Origin: Epiperipatus broadwayi
Taxonomy: Eukaryota; Onychophora; Udeonychophora; Euonychophora; Peripatidae
Direction of reading: 5' to 3'
Assembly: GCA_028023455.1 (NCBI GenBank)
Contig: JAQFVV010006208.1
Coordinates: 11,738,984-11,802,983 of the forward strand
DNA: 64,000 bases
Positions within the stretch are counted from its first letter, which is position 1; each line of letters starts with the position of its first letter. The notes beneath the pieces were generated by a model. It did no database searches. It was given only the letters and a program-made list of their open reading frames with translations, and was not told where the DNA came from. The translations under genes and the position numbers were made by a program. Of this stretch, positions 11,835-22,384 are shown piece after piece.

Positions 11835-12240
11835 AAGCACAGAGTCTCTCATATGATAATGATATTTTGATTAATTTTTGAATAATAATACAAGAACATC
11901 ACATGATCAGCATCTCTTATGCTAGCACATAACTTATTAAACAGGCAAAATTCTTCATACAGTAGTGCAACTCTGTGCCAACCAGAGTAATCAATGTATG
12001 ACAGAAGGCTTATGCATAAAATCTCCATCCTAAGATCTAGGTGCAGTGCTATCATATCCAAAGCTCCTCACTGACGAAGGCCACAAGTGAGAAACTAGTC
12101 TAAAGATATTGGATGAGTAGGCCCTAGATAGGGATTTTATGTATAAGCCTTCTGGCATCCATTGATTATTCTGGTTGGCATAGAGTGGCACTACTGTATG
12201 GAGGGTTTTGCCTGTTTAATAATACAAGAATTGAGATGGT
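11835..12240. mobile_element. Family A hammerhead repeat
   Basis: Fold-back copy with arms TTCATACAGTAGTGCAACT (from 11952) and ACTACTGTATGGAGG (from 12190). The plus-strand ribozyme at 12062-12103 keeps CUGACGA and GAAACUAGUC, but stem II is AGGCCACAAGUGA (one strand mutated) and stem I is weakened (UAAAGA). Probably inactive. Confidence 0.75.
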
Positions 12241-12389
12241 GACTTTTAATAAATAGTCATTTGATCTACTCAAATATATTTGGAATTTTTTAGGAATATA
12301 TGAGATCAAAAAGTTATGCCATCTGATTGTAAAAATGCTAGTATTCCAGTTTACAGTAATTATGAAATATTATTATAATCATTTTAGAA

Positions 12390-14060
12390 AATATACTTTC
12401 AAAGATTTTGTTGAATGAGTTGCTTCCAATCATAAAGGAATTGTTAACAGAGACTATTAGTGTGGGTTTAGAGAATGACAAAAAAAAAACTATAGATAGT
12501 ATTTGTTGCCAGAAAATTGCAAATAGAGATTTATATATTGCTATTGATTTAGGCAAAGCTTTGAGTCTATTAATTAAATGAGTTTAAGACACTGTTTGAA
12601 ATTTATTGGTTAACTACCACAATGTGTTTATATTATGAAGCTTTTACATGATGAAATGAAAGGAAAGTGTTATTATTTTGAAATGAAAACAAGTGTTACA
12701 TAAATATATGCATTAACTACAACTTTATTTTCAATCTTTATAACAGATGGGATTTGGGGCCTATTACAGTACAAAAAGCAAAAACTTCATATTATTGACT
12801 TTTGGATTTATATATTACACTGATTATATTATTCTAGCCAATCCAAAAGATGATTTGCAAAAAGTAGTTTTTGAATGCAATTTACAAAATCATTAGTAAT
12901 TAATATTCAAAAATGTAATTCCTTTATCAGTTATTGTAATACTTATAATACGCTTTAAACGTATATAGGTGAACTTAATAAAATTTTTACAAATAACATT
13001 TAGCTTAGTGCTTTCAGAATATATTTACTCCATATTCATATTATGTGTTAAATGGAGTACATTTGATACATAACAATGGCTATGAATATGGAGTAAATAT
13101 ACTCCGAAAGCATACTCCATTTAACACATAATAATAGCTATGAATATGGAGTAAATTTACTCCAAAAGCATATTACGTTTAACACATAATAATGGGTATG
13201 AATATGGAGTAAATATACTCCGAAAGTACTAAGCTAAACATTGTTATTTGTAAAAATTTTATTAACTTCACCTATATACATTGAAAGCGTATTATAAATA
13301 TTACGATCAATTGGCAAAGTAAATTATTCATTATCAGTTATTGATAAAAGAAACCATCTTCAGCAAATGTCTTAACTTAGTTGAAAATCAACTTGATGAT
13401 GTAAGCCAATATAACATCTTGATAGTTTTATAAGCTGAAAACTGGACTACGATATCGAAGTGTAACACTTTTACGATGTGCTACTGTTACATTCAACAAA
13501 TTAAAAATAACGTACTTCATAACAAGAAAATAACTCTTGTAATAAAGTTATCTATATATAGAACTGTTACTTTCCCAAATTTATCATGTAAAAGTGAGAC
13601 TTAGATGTTTCAATAATGTAATATAAAGGCATTAGAAAAACAATCTAAAAATGCTTCATAAATTTCTAAAAATACATAATGATTAGATCACAACACACTG
13701 ATGAATGTTCTTCAGTTTGGTGAACAAGATACTAAAAAGTTCACTATTATAAAACCACACCTTTATTTTATTGAATATGTGAAGTGAATAAATAGTAGCA
13801 GACTTTATAAAAAAGTATTTTATGGTGAATGCAAACAAGATACTTGAGGAATAGATATAACCTGCATGTAATACAAAGCTTATGAAGATAAGACTGAAGA
13901 CAGAATACAAAGAAAAGCTACAATTAGAGAAGGTGTTGAAGTCTTTCAGAAAGAAATGTTAGCTGTAGAAAAAGTTAAAAGACAGCATTGCTAAACATCA
14001 AGCAAAGTAATGGACTGGTATATTCTATATGTGAGCATATTTACGAATCACTGATTGGTT
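12390..14060 (+). mobile_element. LINE (non-RTE lineage) pseudogene split by a palindromic insertion
   Basis: The plus strand encodes, with stops, a reverse transcriptase: DLYIAIDLGKA (about 12510-12545, the D..KAFD motif), then YYTDYIILANPKDDLQK (about 12816-12866, a decayed Y-DD motif). After an interruption (12937-13330) it resumes with FKYL-like sequence, KLSIYRTV (about 13540), a CxxxW-like block and the C-terminal zinc-finger-like VYSICEHIYESLIGLYIYQ (about 14018-14075). The layout matches LINEs whose C-terminus reads GHV.R...KQLLYGEL...C..CGR...SRIGL. Many frameshifts: dead. Confidence 0.7.
12937..13330. mobile_element. Palindromic element inserted in a LINE, with 13-bp target duplication
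   Basis: Inverted arms (about 12945-13025 and 13215-13305) flank a core of about 60-bp tandem units containing GAATATGGAGTAAAT and CATTTAACACATAATAA, themselves partly palindromic. The direct repeat TTATCAGTTATTG at 12924-12936 and 13331-13343 looks like the target-site duplication. The host LINE's frame is interrupted exactly here. Confidence 0.7.
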
Positions 14061-14148
14061 TGTATATTTATCAGATACTTTTCTCTAGCTTCTTACTATT
14101 ATTATTGTTTTCTGTTTTTATTCTTTTGTAATTTGTTGAGGATAAGGG

Positions 14149-14252
14149 TTTTTTTCTCATGTGTCATAGCATCGGCCAGGATGCGAACCCGCTAACCCAG
14201 GACAACTGCTTGTAAAGCAGCTGTCGCTGACCTCTTGACCACCAATGCTTGA
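14149..14252 (-). mobile_element. tRNA-derived SINE, copy 1
   Basis: On the minus strand it starts GTCAAGCATTGGTGG. An A-box-like region (14232-14245) and a perfect-looking B box GGGTTCGCATCC (14179-14190) resemble a tRNA(Ser/Leu) head. The rest is a short GGCCGATGCTATGACACATG tail and poly(A). About 100 bp. The same family is at 15.4, 26.7, 27.9, 40.5, 46.8 and 51.9 kb. Confidence 0.8.
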
Positions 14253-14379
14253 CAAGAGGATAAGGATTTTATCTAAAATTAACTAGAATAACTATTGCTG
14301 AACATATAACAGTTCTTCAAAAAAAATATTACCATTTTCTTGTATTTCTTTTTATATTCGACCATTTCCATAATCTAAT

Positions 14380-14870
14380 ATGAGTATTGAATGTCTTTAG
14401 AAAAATTTAACTTTATTTAAATATTCCAAATACATTCAACTCTTAGTAATATCATATCAAACAGGTTAGTATATGCATAATGTTTTGAGAGGTCTTATTC
14501 TTCCCTCTTCTTCAGGTGTTGCTGACCTGACCAGTGATAGTACTAGCATTGGATTCGAACCTGAACCCTCAGATTATTGAGTACTGAATTTTAAGGTTGG
14601 TTAAAGCATTACTATAAAATTCAATACTCAAGAATCTAAGGGTCCAGGTTCGAATCCATACTAGTACTGTCACTAATAAGGCCAGCAACACCTGAAGAAG
14701 AGGGCAGAATAATACCTCTCGAAATGTTGTGCATATACTAATCTGTTTGATGTGCTATTATTACCAGTTGAATGTATTTGAAATATTTAAATAAAGTTAA
14801 TTTTTTCAAAAGACATTCAATACTCATATTAGATTATGTAAATAGTCCAATATAAAAATACAACTAAAAC
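14380..14870. mobile_element. Family F palindrome with tRNA-like and hammerhead-like parts
   Basis: Inverted repeat with arms of about 200 bp (left about 14385-14590, right about 14610-14860). Each arm carries a B-box-like GGTTCGAATCC block, CACCTGAAGAAGAGG...CCTCTCGAAA and a tail with TTTAAATAAAGTTAA. The CTGAAGA-A-GAGGG/CUCUC-GAAA block (14692-14724) resembles a hammerhead core with one extra A, but no stem I or stem III with a cleavable triplet could be paired. Other copies: 34.4-35.05 and 37.2 kb. Confidence 0.65.
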
Positions 14871-15445
14871 ACCTTCAGGAAAACACTAAATATTAGCATT
14901 ATTTTATTGAATTATTTGAACGAAATTTACTTTTTAGATATTTTGAAAATAAAATATGGGATGTTTAAAGAAAATCTAGTAGAAAGTTTCATAACAGTCA
15001 AAAATAGTTGTAATATTGACCTATTGATATAAAAGATAATTATCATGAGCAATAATTTATTTGACTGTCTAAAAAAATAAATTTATTGCAAAGATGAATA
15101 ATCAAAACCTTAAAGTGTTTGAATCTTGGAGGAGCCAGAGTGGCTGCTGGCTGTAAAGATAAAAGCCCAATGTTTTTCGGTGATGAAGGCCAGCAGACAA
15201 AAACTAATTTGGAAATTTAGATATGTCCCTTAAGCTTATAGAATATGTCTCTAAAGCAGAATGAATTATTATTTCTAATGCAGATGTTGAAAAGAAACAG
15301 AAATACGTTTTGGTAAATAAAAAAAAATTATAAAAATAATGTTGACTTTCTCCTGCTTTGTTTAATAATTATTTAATTAAATTGCAAAATAATCTTTTTT
15401 TACAAGAATAAAATTAGGAGAATCTAAGTTTGATAATAGAGGTGC

Positions 15446-15559
15446 ATTTTTTTTCCATATGTCATAGCATCGGATGGGAGGCGAACCCGCAACAACCGAC
15501 TGCAAACAACTGCTTGCTTGCAAGACGGTTTCGCTGACCTCTCGGCTAACAACGCTCGA
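15446..15559 (-). mobile_element. tRNA-derived SINE, copy 2 (subfamily 2)
   Basis: Minus strand GAGCGTTGTTAGCCGAGAGG head, B box GGGTTCGCCTCCC (15475-15487) and poly(A) at the 15446 side. The longer anticodon/variable region (GTCTTGCAAGCAAGCAG) is shared only with the copy at 51934, defining a second subfamily. Confidence 0.8.
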
Positions 15560-15564
15560 TAGGG

Positions 15565-16550
15565 GTGCATAATTTAATGATAATTTGACTGAGATTATCA
15601 TTAGTGATGATGGTTTAACTATAAGTTAAGTAGGATTAATAAAATATATACAAAGTGTAAATCTAAATCTAAAATAAATCAACGAAAGTTAGTGGAGAGG
15701 ATAAAATATTAAAAGTAGAAAAAATATGGGATATAGCTAGGGTAAAATAAATCGATGAGAGGAAATTGCAGTAGCTTGGATGTTGGCAGAATATGATTTT
15801 GTAGATAGTTATATACTTTAAAAGTTTAGAAGAAAGAAAATTAAAAAAACTAGAAACTTTAAAAGTGTGGATTTGTAAGAGAAAAAAAAATATAAAAATA
15901 TAATCAGTACTGAAGAAATGTGAATTTAAAAAAACCCAAACAAATATAGTTTATTGAAGAAATTATAGATAAAAAGAAGAATTGGGCAAGAAATACATTT
16001 AGATGTAAGAGAAACATGCAACATATGCTTGAAATAACTGCTGATATAAGAAAAGGAACTTTAAAAGAAAAAATAATTTAACAAACTGATCATTTTTAAG
16101 AATTAGGCTGCTATGCTCAGGCTACTGACAGGTTCCAGAGATTGGAGTAATGAAATGGCCTATAGATATGAAGGCCAACTATGCATATCAAATAAACAGT
16201 ACCCCACCAAAAGCTCCTGCAGCCTAGTAGGATAAGATGGTGGTTCATCAAAGGCTAGATACTATTTCGGTACAAAAAGTCTTCTTCAGTCACATAAATT
16301 CTTGTAATGCCTAATCATCATGAGCATCTCATGCCATTGGACATCTATAATAATGGGGACAATATGATTGTATGTTTGAGCAGCAACATTTCCATCCCCT
16401 GACTACATATACAACATTTCTGACTCATTTGGTTTTTTCCTTGTTTCATTTTTTTAGCTCAATCCCTCAAGAATTCAAAAAGCAATGATCAGGACAAGCT
16501 TAGTAGGCTGAAAGTCCTTAGTTGTGATCTTTTCTTGAGGCAGTTCAAAT
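15565..16550. other. AT-rich region, no gene recognised
   Basis: Around 15600-16100 a very A-rich plus strand could be a decayed LINE upstream of the better remnant at 16.55 kb, but no motif is clear. 16100-16480 is more balanced in composition and shows no recognisable frame. Confidence 0.35.
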
Positions 16551-16554
16551 AATT

Positions 16555-17800
16555 TACAGAATGTTTTTAATGCTTTTAAATGAAATTTATAATAATCTCA
16601 GTTTATTAATTAATGCTCAAAAAAATCAGGTTCTTTAGCAGCCAGTGATGGAAGAAAAAATCCTCAGCAAATTTCAGGTTGAGAGATTATCAATTTGAAA
16701 ATGTAGCGAGTTTAAATATCTTAATAGTTTTATAAGTAGAAAGGTGACTTGGATGTTGAGATTATACACAGACTCCAGTCTGTTACCATTGCTTTTAATG
16801 AGTTAAAAGATGAAGTATTTCATTATATGGAAATAAGTACTGCAAATAAATATTAAACTGTATATAATGCTGTTATTTTACTTAAATTATTTTATGGATG
16901 TAAAACATAGACACTTTATTGGTGCAACATAATGGCATTAAAAAGTTTCATTTAAGGAGTCTCTGTAAAATTTTAATACAATAGCAAGATTGTAAAAAAT
17001 GTTCTTCAGCTCACTGAATGTGATAGTATTGAATCCAGTATTGTAAAATCACATCTTTGTCTGATTGGACATGTAAAAGAAATGAATAGTAAAATACTTC
17101 CTAAAAGGGTGTTTTATGAAAAAATTATGGATTTTGTAAGAGAAGTAGATCCCCATCAATGTTATAAGGACTATCTCGAAGACATTCTAAAGAAGTGCAA
17201 TGTCATCTATTTTTTTATGTATGTGGTCATGTGTATAAATAGTATGAGATAATGTGGATAGTGAAGGGGCTTAAAAGTCTGAGTTCAAATCCCCTATATT
17301 TATGAAGTATTATAACTTTACTTTTCTTATTGCATTGCCAAATCCATATAATATTAATATCATCTATATTCTTTATTACTTTTTACAATGCTTTTTTATA
17401 ATCCACTATTGACATTTTCGATTACCCCAGCAATCTTCTTCAGAACTTCTACTTATATTTCCAAATTTTAAGGTCTGAAGAAGATTGCTGGGGCAATCGA
17501 AACTGTTAATAGTGGATTGTAAAAAAAGCATTCCAAAAAGTAATAAAGAATATAGATGGTCATTTATTTCCATTGCAAAAATATAGTAGAGAACAGAAAA
17601 TATTGGAGAGCTACAATTAGAGACATAGCATTGAAGTATTTCAGAAAAAAAAAGTTTTCTGTTTAAGAAACTAAAAGACAACATTGTAAGTTAACAAATA
17701 AACAGAAAAATGGACCAGCATGTTCTATATGTGGAAGTATTTACGATTCACAGAATTGGTCTGTATAATCACTGCAAAATTCATTTTTAGAATAGTTTTC
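16555..17800 (+). mobile_element. LINE (non-RTE lineage) 3' part, split by a family D element
   Basis: The plus strand encodes FKYLNSFISRKVTW (about 16710-16750), an MDVKHRHFIGAT-type region equivalent to YGCETWTLYRRH (about 16893-16930), VLQLTECDSIESSIVKSHLC, then LIGHVKEMNSKILPKRVFYE (to about 17125), DYLEDILKKCNV (about 17170-17205), and after the insertion GPACSICGSIYDS (about 17712-17750). This ordered match to the C-terminal half of the same LINE lineage as 12.4-14.1 kb is strong. Stops and frameshifts: dead. Confidence 0.75.
17213..17558. mobile_element. Family D palindrome inserted in the LINE
   Basis: Starts with a family B-like tail (AAAAGTCTGAGTTCAAATCC, 17271-17290), then the family D inverted repeat (about 17330-17560). 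Arms carry TTCGATTACCCCAGCAATC and CTGAAGAAGATTGCTGGGG. The plus copy (17467-17497) reads CUGAAGA, extra A, GAUUGC/GCAAUC stem, GAAACUG. Flanking GTCATCTATTT (17202-17212) and GTCATTTATTT (17559-17569) look like an 11-bp target duplication with one mismatch. A second copy is at 30.0 kb. Confidence 0.65.
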
Positions 17801-18480
17801 TTTGTTTCTTTCTCTCTTTCCTTTCTTTTCCTTCTCTATCTCTTTTGAGTACAAAAGGCCATATTTATTTTTGATGGCTGTTTATTATTGAGAAAAATGT
17901 TGAAAAAACAGTAAATATTCATGTATGGGATAGGCCTATATTGAAAAGTAAAATAAATTTAATTAAATAAGCTCTTGGAACAGTTTACATATTATCCACT
18001 TGACATGTCCACTACCTAGATTCATGTCCAATTATGTAAAACAAAATTCAGATTCCAATCACACTAAAGATATACTTCTGTTATTGAAAAAAGCTGGATT
18101 TAAAGTTCAGTTTAGCTTAGATAAATTTTGAAATTGCACAAAGCTATTCACATTCAGACTAGTAAATGCATCAGCAAAATGGAAAATGTTGAAAAATGAA
18201 TGTATTAACATAACTAGATGTAACTTATTAGCAAATATTTTTTTAAAAAATAATTTAAGTGCTTGAAAATGTGAATTTTAAAAAAGCTTGACCATTTCTT
18301 ACTAGGAAGTGAGATATACGCACTCCCTTAGGATGTGATTTTATACACTCAATGTAATCCACTAAGCATGCTTCCAATATCTTATAAGTGATATCATATT
18401 CAATATGTCTGCAAAGTCTTGAGAAAGAGTGTGATATGGTAACTCTAACAGTTTTAATTCATTAGTTATATTTATTTGAA
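17800..18480. other. AT-rich region, no gene recognised
   Basis: Contains a pyrimidine tract (17805-17845) and otherwise featureless AT-rich sequence. Confidence 0.4.
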
Positions 18481-18489
18481 TGGAAAAGA

Positions 18490-18832
18490 ATTTTACATTG
18501 GATAATGACAGATCGGAGGGCAGAAAGGGGTCTGATTTCACACGTTTGTCAGTGGGATATGTATACCTTCATCCCCTACCTCATCGTTTTCTCTTCCCAG
18601 ACAACCACCGCATCGGACACCCCATGCTGTCGAACCATCTACCTACGGTCGTCTCAGAACTGGCACGTAGCCGGGCAATCCGACTGTCTAATTAAAACAG
18701 AGCATCGCGATCGTGGCCACTGGACGCAGTGCAGACATGATGTGATTTCTGCTCAGTGCTCTGAATGTCAAGGTGAAGAGATTCAAAGAAGCGTGGGTAA
18801 GCAGTGGGACTAACTATGACTCTGTTAAGGTA
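18490..18832 (+). rRNA. 28S rRNA gene fragment (pseudogene or 28S-derived repeat)
   Basis: From about 18653 to 18830 the sequence follows conserved eukaryotic 28S rRNA: CAGAACTGGCACG, CAATCCGACTGTCTAATTAA, AACAGAGCATCGCGA, GATGTGATTTCTGCTCAGTG, CTCTGAATGTCAAGGTGAAG, TAACTATGACTCTGTTAAGG. Point differences from the usual sequence (GTTAAGG for CTTAAGG, GCAGTGGGAC for GGCGGGAG) show it is not a working copy. 18490-18650 is unusually GC-rich for this window and may be the adjoining variable segment of 28S, but I do not recognise it. Similarity stops abruptly after TTAAGG(TA), the insertion site of R2 retrotransposons. Confidence 0.85.
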
Positions 18833-18834
18833 TT

Positions 18835-19390
18835 CGTTTACACTATTATACTAAGATTAAGTCAAATAAATTTGGTAACAATACACAGCTTTGAGGACAA
18901 TTGTGCTACACACACAAGACAACTAGAGTATTATACTAATAAAAATTGTATCATTTTGTAAATCATAGAAGTGATAATTAAAAAAGAGAAGTCAAAAAAC
19001 TTTTTTAATTTATTCGCAAATATTTTTATTGATTACAAAAATTAATGAAATAAAAAAGTACAATTAAATCCATTATCTACTTACATTTATTTGAAGTTTT
19101 GTATTACAAGCTGGCAAAAACAATTTATCCAATAATAAAAATTGAAGATGTTTTGTATGGTTTTTCAAAAAGTGGACTAATATAAACATAAAAAAATGAC
19201 ATTTTGAGGATAAACATTTAGCATAAAATGATAAACTTTATGATTTTATGTTTTTCACAAGGTCGAAAGTACTTAAATATTAAATAAACTGTCATGAATG
19301 TTTAACGAATCAACTTTTTCATGAACGTGAACTCTAGTATATTCAGAAGACATATTTTGGTACTAATTTAGTTTGCACTCACAGCCATTT
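18835..19390. other. AT-rich region, no gene recognised
   Basis: Sequence downstream of the 28S fragment. It is not continuous 28S, and I see no R2-like coding frame or other repeat. Confidence 0.4.
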
Positions 19391-19394
19391 TGAA

Positions 19395-19670
19395 ATATAA
19401 AGATCAGCCAAAACCACCGCTGACACATCCAAATGACAAATGACATCGAAGAATCCATGTGTTGTCATGATATGACCATTCGTTACAAAATTGTAATTAA
19501 TATCAATGATTAAAAAATTAAAGTGCAAATTTTATCCAACTGTACTTTATTAAATCACATGACTAAAATATAAAAAATGAAAGTAACGAATAACCACATG
19601 TTGTGTGAATTATTCGATGTCATTTATCATTTGATGGTATCAGCAGTGGTTTTGGGTGGTCATTAGAATT
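19395..19670. repeat. MITE-like inverted repeat
   Basis: Arms of about 80 bp (19402-19485 and 19583-19662) share CCAAAACCACCGCTGA and its complement, and GACATCGAAGAAT / ATTCGATGTC. Spacer about 100 bp, no coding. Probably a non-autonomous palindromic element. Confidence 0.7.
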
Positions 19671-20396
19671 TAAAATTGCAGATAGCTCACTCTAAATCAG
19701 GACCTAAATTTCTTTATAAAAACCATATTTGAACATTACATCAGATGGAAACTGTAGTCATATAACCATATAAAGACATTAAAACTTTAGTCATATTTTA
19801 TCAATTTTTAAAATTAATTTGTAATGTAAAATCACTTTTTTTGTTTTTGGACATGAGATCAGACAGCCTGACCAACCAATTTTGATACCTGATGCAAGTA
19901 TTTACAAATGACCATTTTAAAATAATTGAGAAACTTATTTCAAATAGTTTACTGCACAAAGCAATGAAAGTAACAGAAAAAAATAAGTATTAAGAAGTCA
20001 ATTTATTTATTAATATATATATTCAATATAAAGTCTCATTTTAGTGCTCTTTTAATTTGGCACTTAATGCAAGTACTTCATTATTTCACCTATGAATCCC
20101 ATTCTGAGTATAAGATAGTTGGATATTTTGCACATTTTAAGGGTTAGTTTAACTTTGGTTTATAGATATTAAACTGTAATTATATTTTTTATTTTATTTG
20201 TTTTATTTTCAACAAAAAATTTAACACGTAAAAATATATATAAATCACATGACCACCATCTCTTATGCTTGTGTATAACTGTTGTTAAAACAGGCAAATC
20301 TCACTACACATATGCCACACACAGCAAGCTAGAGTAATCAATGGATGCCAGAAGACCTGTGCATAAAATTCCCATCTAGTGCCTACTCATCCAATA

Positions 20397-20439
20397 TCCC
20401 CAGACTAGTTTCTGGCTTGTGGCCTTCGTCAGTGAGGAG
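20397..20439 (-). ncRNA. Hammerhead ribozyme, type I (family A)
   Basis: Minus strand: CUCCUCA, core CUGACGA, stem II GGC-CACAA-GCC flanked by an A-A mismatch, GAAA, CUAGUC, UGGGGA. Stem I pairs UCCUCA with UGGGGA (one wobble). Stem III is the self-complementary ACUAGU, and the cleavage triplet is GUC, cutting between 20403 and 20402. Confidence 0.78.
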
Positions 20440-20496
20440 CCTTGGATCTGAAAGCACTGCATCTAGATCTTAGGATCCTAAGACCTAGATGCAGTG

Positions 20497-20539
20497 CTCC
20501 TCACTGATGAAGGCCAAAAGCCAGAAACTAGTCTGGGGA
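20497..20539 (+). ncRNA. Hammerhead ribozyme, type I (family A)
   Basis: Core CUGAUGA (20504-20510), A-GGC-CAAAA-GCC-A (20511-20523), GAAA (20524-20527), CUAGUC (20528-20533), then UGGGGA pairing with UCCUCA. Predicted cut between 20533 and 20534. Confidence 0.78.
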
Positions 20540-20945
20540 TATGGGATGAGTAGGCACTAGATGGGAATTTTATGCACAGACCTTCTGGCATCCATTGATT
20601 ACTCTAGCTTTCTGTGTGTGACATACGTATATTGAGATTTGCCTGTTTTAAAAATATATATCATAACATTACCTATTGTGTAATTAATATATTAAATAAA
20701 TTTGTTATAATAGAACGCACTTCAATTTTTTCATTCTTAATAAAACATGTTACGTGCATATCTCAGATATAAAGTGGTAATGGGTAATATATATATATAT
20801 TCCTTAAAAGGGTTTTTGTTCTAATAGCAATCAGTATCAAAATTTAGGTAGCTATTAGACAAGTTTCTTTATTAGATTTGTCATAAAAGAAGACACATAA
20901 ATGCTTTCATTCTTAATAAAACAGGTTATACACATGTCTCAGATC

Positions 20946-21311
20946 TAGATGCAGTGCTCTCAGATCCAAGGCTCCTCACTGACGAAACTAGTCTGGGATA
21001 TTGGATGAGTAGGCACTAGATGGGGATTTTATGCACAGATGCAGTGCTCTCAGATCCAAGGCTCCTCACTGACGAAACTAGTCTGGGGATATTGGATGAG
21101 TAGGCACTAGATGGGGATTTTATGCACAGATGCAGTGCTCTCAGATCCAAGGCTCCTCACTGACGAAACTAGTCTGGGATATTGGATGAGTAGGCACTAG
21201 ATGGGGATTTTATGCACAGATGCAGTGCTCTCAGATCCAAGGCTCCTCACTGACGAAACTAGTCTGGGGATATTGGATGAGTAGGCACTAGATGGGGATT
21301 TTATGCACAGG
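20946..21311 (+). repeat. 90/91-bp tandem array of a stem II-deleted family A ribozyme unit
   Basis: Four head-to-tail units start GCAGTGCTCTCAG at 20951, 21041, 21132 and 21222 (spacing 90, 91, 90). Each contains CTCCTCACTGACGA joined directly to AACTAGTCTGGG: the 15 nt covering stem II and the first half of GAAA are missing, as if by slippage between two GA dinucleotides. Units alternate between TGGGATATTGG and TGGGGATATTGG, so the real period may be a 181-bp dimer. The ribozyme cannot fold in this form. Confidence 0.85.
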
Positions 21312-22384
21312 TCTTATGGCATCCATTGACTACTCTAGCTTGCTGTGTGTGGCATATGTGTAGTGAGATTTGCCCATTTTAACAACAGTTATACACAAGC
21401 ATAAGAGATGGTGGTCATGTGATTTATATATATTTTTATGTGTTAAATTTTTTGTTGAAAATAAAACAAATAAAATAAAAAAATATAATTACAGTTTAAT
21501 ATCTATAAAACAAAGTTAAACTAACCCTTAAAACGTGCAAAATATCCAACTATCTTATACTCAGGGTGGGATTCATAGGTGAAATAATGAAGTACTTGCA
21601 TTAAGTGCTAAATTAAAAGAGCACTAAAATGAGACTTTATATTCAATATATATATTAATAAATAAATTGACTTCTTAATACTTATTTTTTTCTGTTACTT
21701 TCATTGCTTTGTGCAGTAAACTATTTGAAATAAGTTTCTCAATTATTTTAAAATGGTCATTTGTAAATACTTAAATATATGTAAAGTATAACTTTAAAAA
21801 AAAAAAAACTTTTATCCACTTAGGAGCACTTTCTACTATATCTTCATATTCTTTGTCAACTAACACTTTCAGAGGCTAACCTTCCCACAATTCCATGATT
21901 TTTACATTTGCTGCCTGTCTGTTTATTAAGTCTTGCTTATATTTATATATTCACATAGATTCCTTTATTTTCCTTTTATTGTGGTTTCTTTAAGTTTGTA
22001 ATATTTTTATATGATTATAATTTAAATTAAAACCATATACTGTATACATAATCTATTATGGTCATAAAAAACCATTACTGACACATTAACATTTCCATTA
22101 CAATTTAGTTTCATTTTTTGAACCCTTCTTAATAATTTCAAGTGCTCTTTAGTTCTTTTCTCCACTGTACATCTTGATTCTCCTTTATATATCCATTGCT
22201 ACACTTACATCTCCATTTATAAATGATGCAATTTTTATTTTAAAATGAGGTTTTATCTTTTGAATTTATTTATTAGTTTGTTTAATCCAGGAGGTGCATA
22301 AAATGCAATATCACATAAATTTATAAATTTAGGATATTTAGATGGCTATTATACAAGTTTATAACATTTTTTATAATAGAAGAC

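Larger units (their letters stand above)
20230..20660. mobile_element. Family A hammerhead repeat with two opposed ribozymes
   Basis: Fold-back family A unit. The minus-strand ribozyme (20397-20439) and the plus-strand ribozyme (20497-20539) lie head to head around the palindrome AGATCTTAGGATCCTAAGA (20465-20483). Both cores are intact. Outer arms carry ACAGGCAAATCTCACTACAC and its complement. Confidence 0.85.
19890..21775. repeat. Large near-perfect inverted repeat (about 440-bp arms)
   Basis: Left arm about 19895-20340 and right arm about 21330-21772 read as near-identical complements, including AGTATTTACAAATGACCATT / AATGGTCATTTGTAAATACT, TTGGATATTTTGCACATTTT and the family A terminus. 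The roughly 1-kb spacer holds family A ribozyme units, a tandem array and a short segment duplicated at 22.63-22.74 kb. High arm similarity in a decayed neighbourhood suggests recent formation or gene conversion. Confidence 0.85.

Noticed and set aside
11361-12061. Several 66-70 codon frames
   Set aside because: They translate family A repeats on one strand or the other; similar frames appear wherever the repeat occurs.
15377-15601. Open frame sharing SSVVSREVS-like sequence with 51932-52117
   Set aside because: Both are translations of the tRNA-derived SINE, which explains the similarity.
17464-17515. Complete hammerhead in family D
   Set aside because: A three-pair stem III (ACU/AGU) can be drawn, but the next base is G, which is not a permitted cleavage-site base, and stem I does not pair.
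18480-18961. Three overlapping open frames
   Set aside because: They lie in the 28S rRNA-derived segment and its GC-rich flank; openness reflects composition, not coding.
20946-21311. CRISPR-like array
   Set aside because: Repeats are contiguous 90-bp units without unique spacers, derived from a hammerhead repeat in a eukaryotic genome.
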